A stretch of DNA of 13,074 nucleotides from an uncultured Clostridium sp. (GTDB lineage Bacteria; Bacillota; Clostridia; Lachnospirales; Lachnospiraceae): the NCBI GenBank assembly GCA_900538475.1, contig UPYT01000037.1, forward strand, positions 1 through 13,074, given 5' to 3'. Positions 13,020 to 13,074 of this stretch are shown in pieces (the stretch's first letter is position 1; each line of letters opens with the position of its first letter). A program made the position numbers and the translations under genes. Under the pieces are notes generated by a model. It searched no databases. It worked only from the letters and a program-made list of their open reading frames with translations, and was not told the origin of the DNA.

Positions 13020-13068
13020 AAAAAAGTTGAAAAAAGTTGTTGACATTTGTTGGAAGGTTTGATATTAT
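13020..13068 (+). promoter_or_regulatory. Near-consensus promoter with A-tract repeats at the window edge
   Basis: A perfect -35 TTGACA (13040-13045), a 17-base spacer and TATTAT (13063-13068). Immediately upstream, the 10-base unit AAAAAAGTTG occurs twice in tandem (13020-13029, 13030-13039), one helix turn apart, like an UP element. The start site would fall at or just past the last base of the window. Such promoters typically drive rRNA, tRNA or other highly expressed operons. Confidence 0.75.
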
Positions 13069-13074
13069 ATAACT

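Noticed and set aside
12881..13030. 49-codon frame MKMVNGDFQG..., overlapping the RNA candidate
   Set aside because: No SD at proper spacing, low-complexity Q/K-rich end, and overlap with paired arms; kept only as an alternative to the RNA call.
1..13074. CRISPR array, tRNA or rRNA genes
   Set aside because: I saw no regularly spaced repeats and no cloverleaf or rRNA-like sequence on either strand.

Overview
The window looks like a chromosomal segment of a spore-forming, anaerobic Bacillota of class Clostridia, most probably Lachnospiraceae. The reasons are a full Spo0A, purine-rich Shine-Dalgarno (SD) sequences ahead of almost every gene, several extended -10 promoters of the form TGTTATA, a bacterial GlgA followed by a divergent PAP2 protein, and protein sequences of gut-clostridial character. 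All recognised genes are on the + strand. The family placement is inference from protein resemblance, not from a search.

Left part (1-4303) is accessory in character. It opens with what looks like the right end of an IS200/IS605-type element (last codons of TnpB plus its terminal hairpin) and a terminator. A promoter with a palindromic operator-like site and a hairpin-rich leader precede a KAP-family P-loop NTPase. Next come a short EamA-type membrane transporter, an N-terminally truncated GNAT acetyltransferase fused in frame to an ArsC-type arsenate reductase, and an overlapping aminoglycoside phosphotransferase-like kinase. The GNAT remnant points to a past deletion here.

Middle part (4304-9110) may be a small specialised-metabolism unit. 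A 15-codon mini-ORF runs straight into a protein resembling the U32 peptidase/Fe-S family. After a strong promoter comes a 1205-residue NRPS-like enzyme: an acyl-ligase-type adenylation domain, a carrier protein, a condensation domain, and a vestigial piece of a second adenylation domain. It has no release domain, and its product is unknown.

Right part (9111-12663) is housekeeping and regulation: spo0A, then glgA with a divergent PAP2 gene in one likely operon, then a stand-alone LytTR DNA-binding protein. The spo0A gene has a TTG start, its own promoter and a 0A box. Its SD is perfectly complementary to a sequence just after the NRPS-like stop codon. Read-through mRNA could therefore hide the SD, while mRNA from the internal promoter would lack the blocking arm.

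The last 410 bases (12664-13074) hold no convincing gene. They contain a potential three-way-junction RNA and, at the very edge, a near-consensus promoter with A-tract repeats, as seen upstream of strongly expressed or stable RNA operons.
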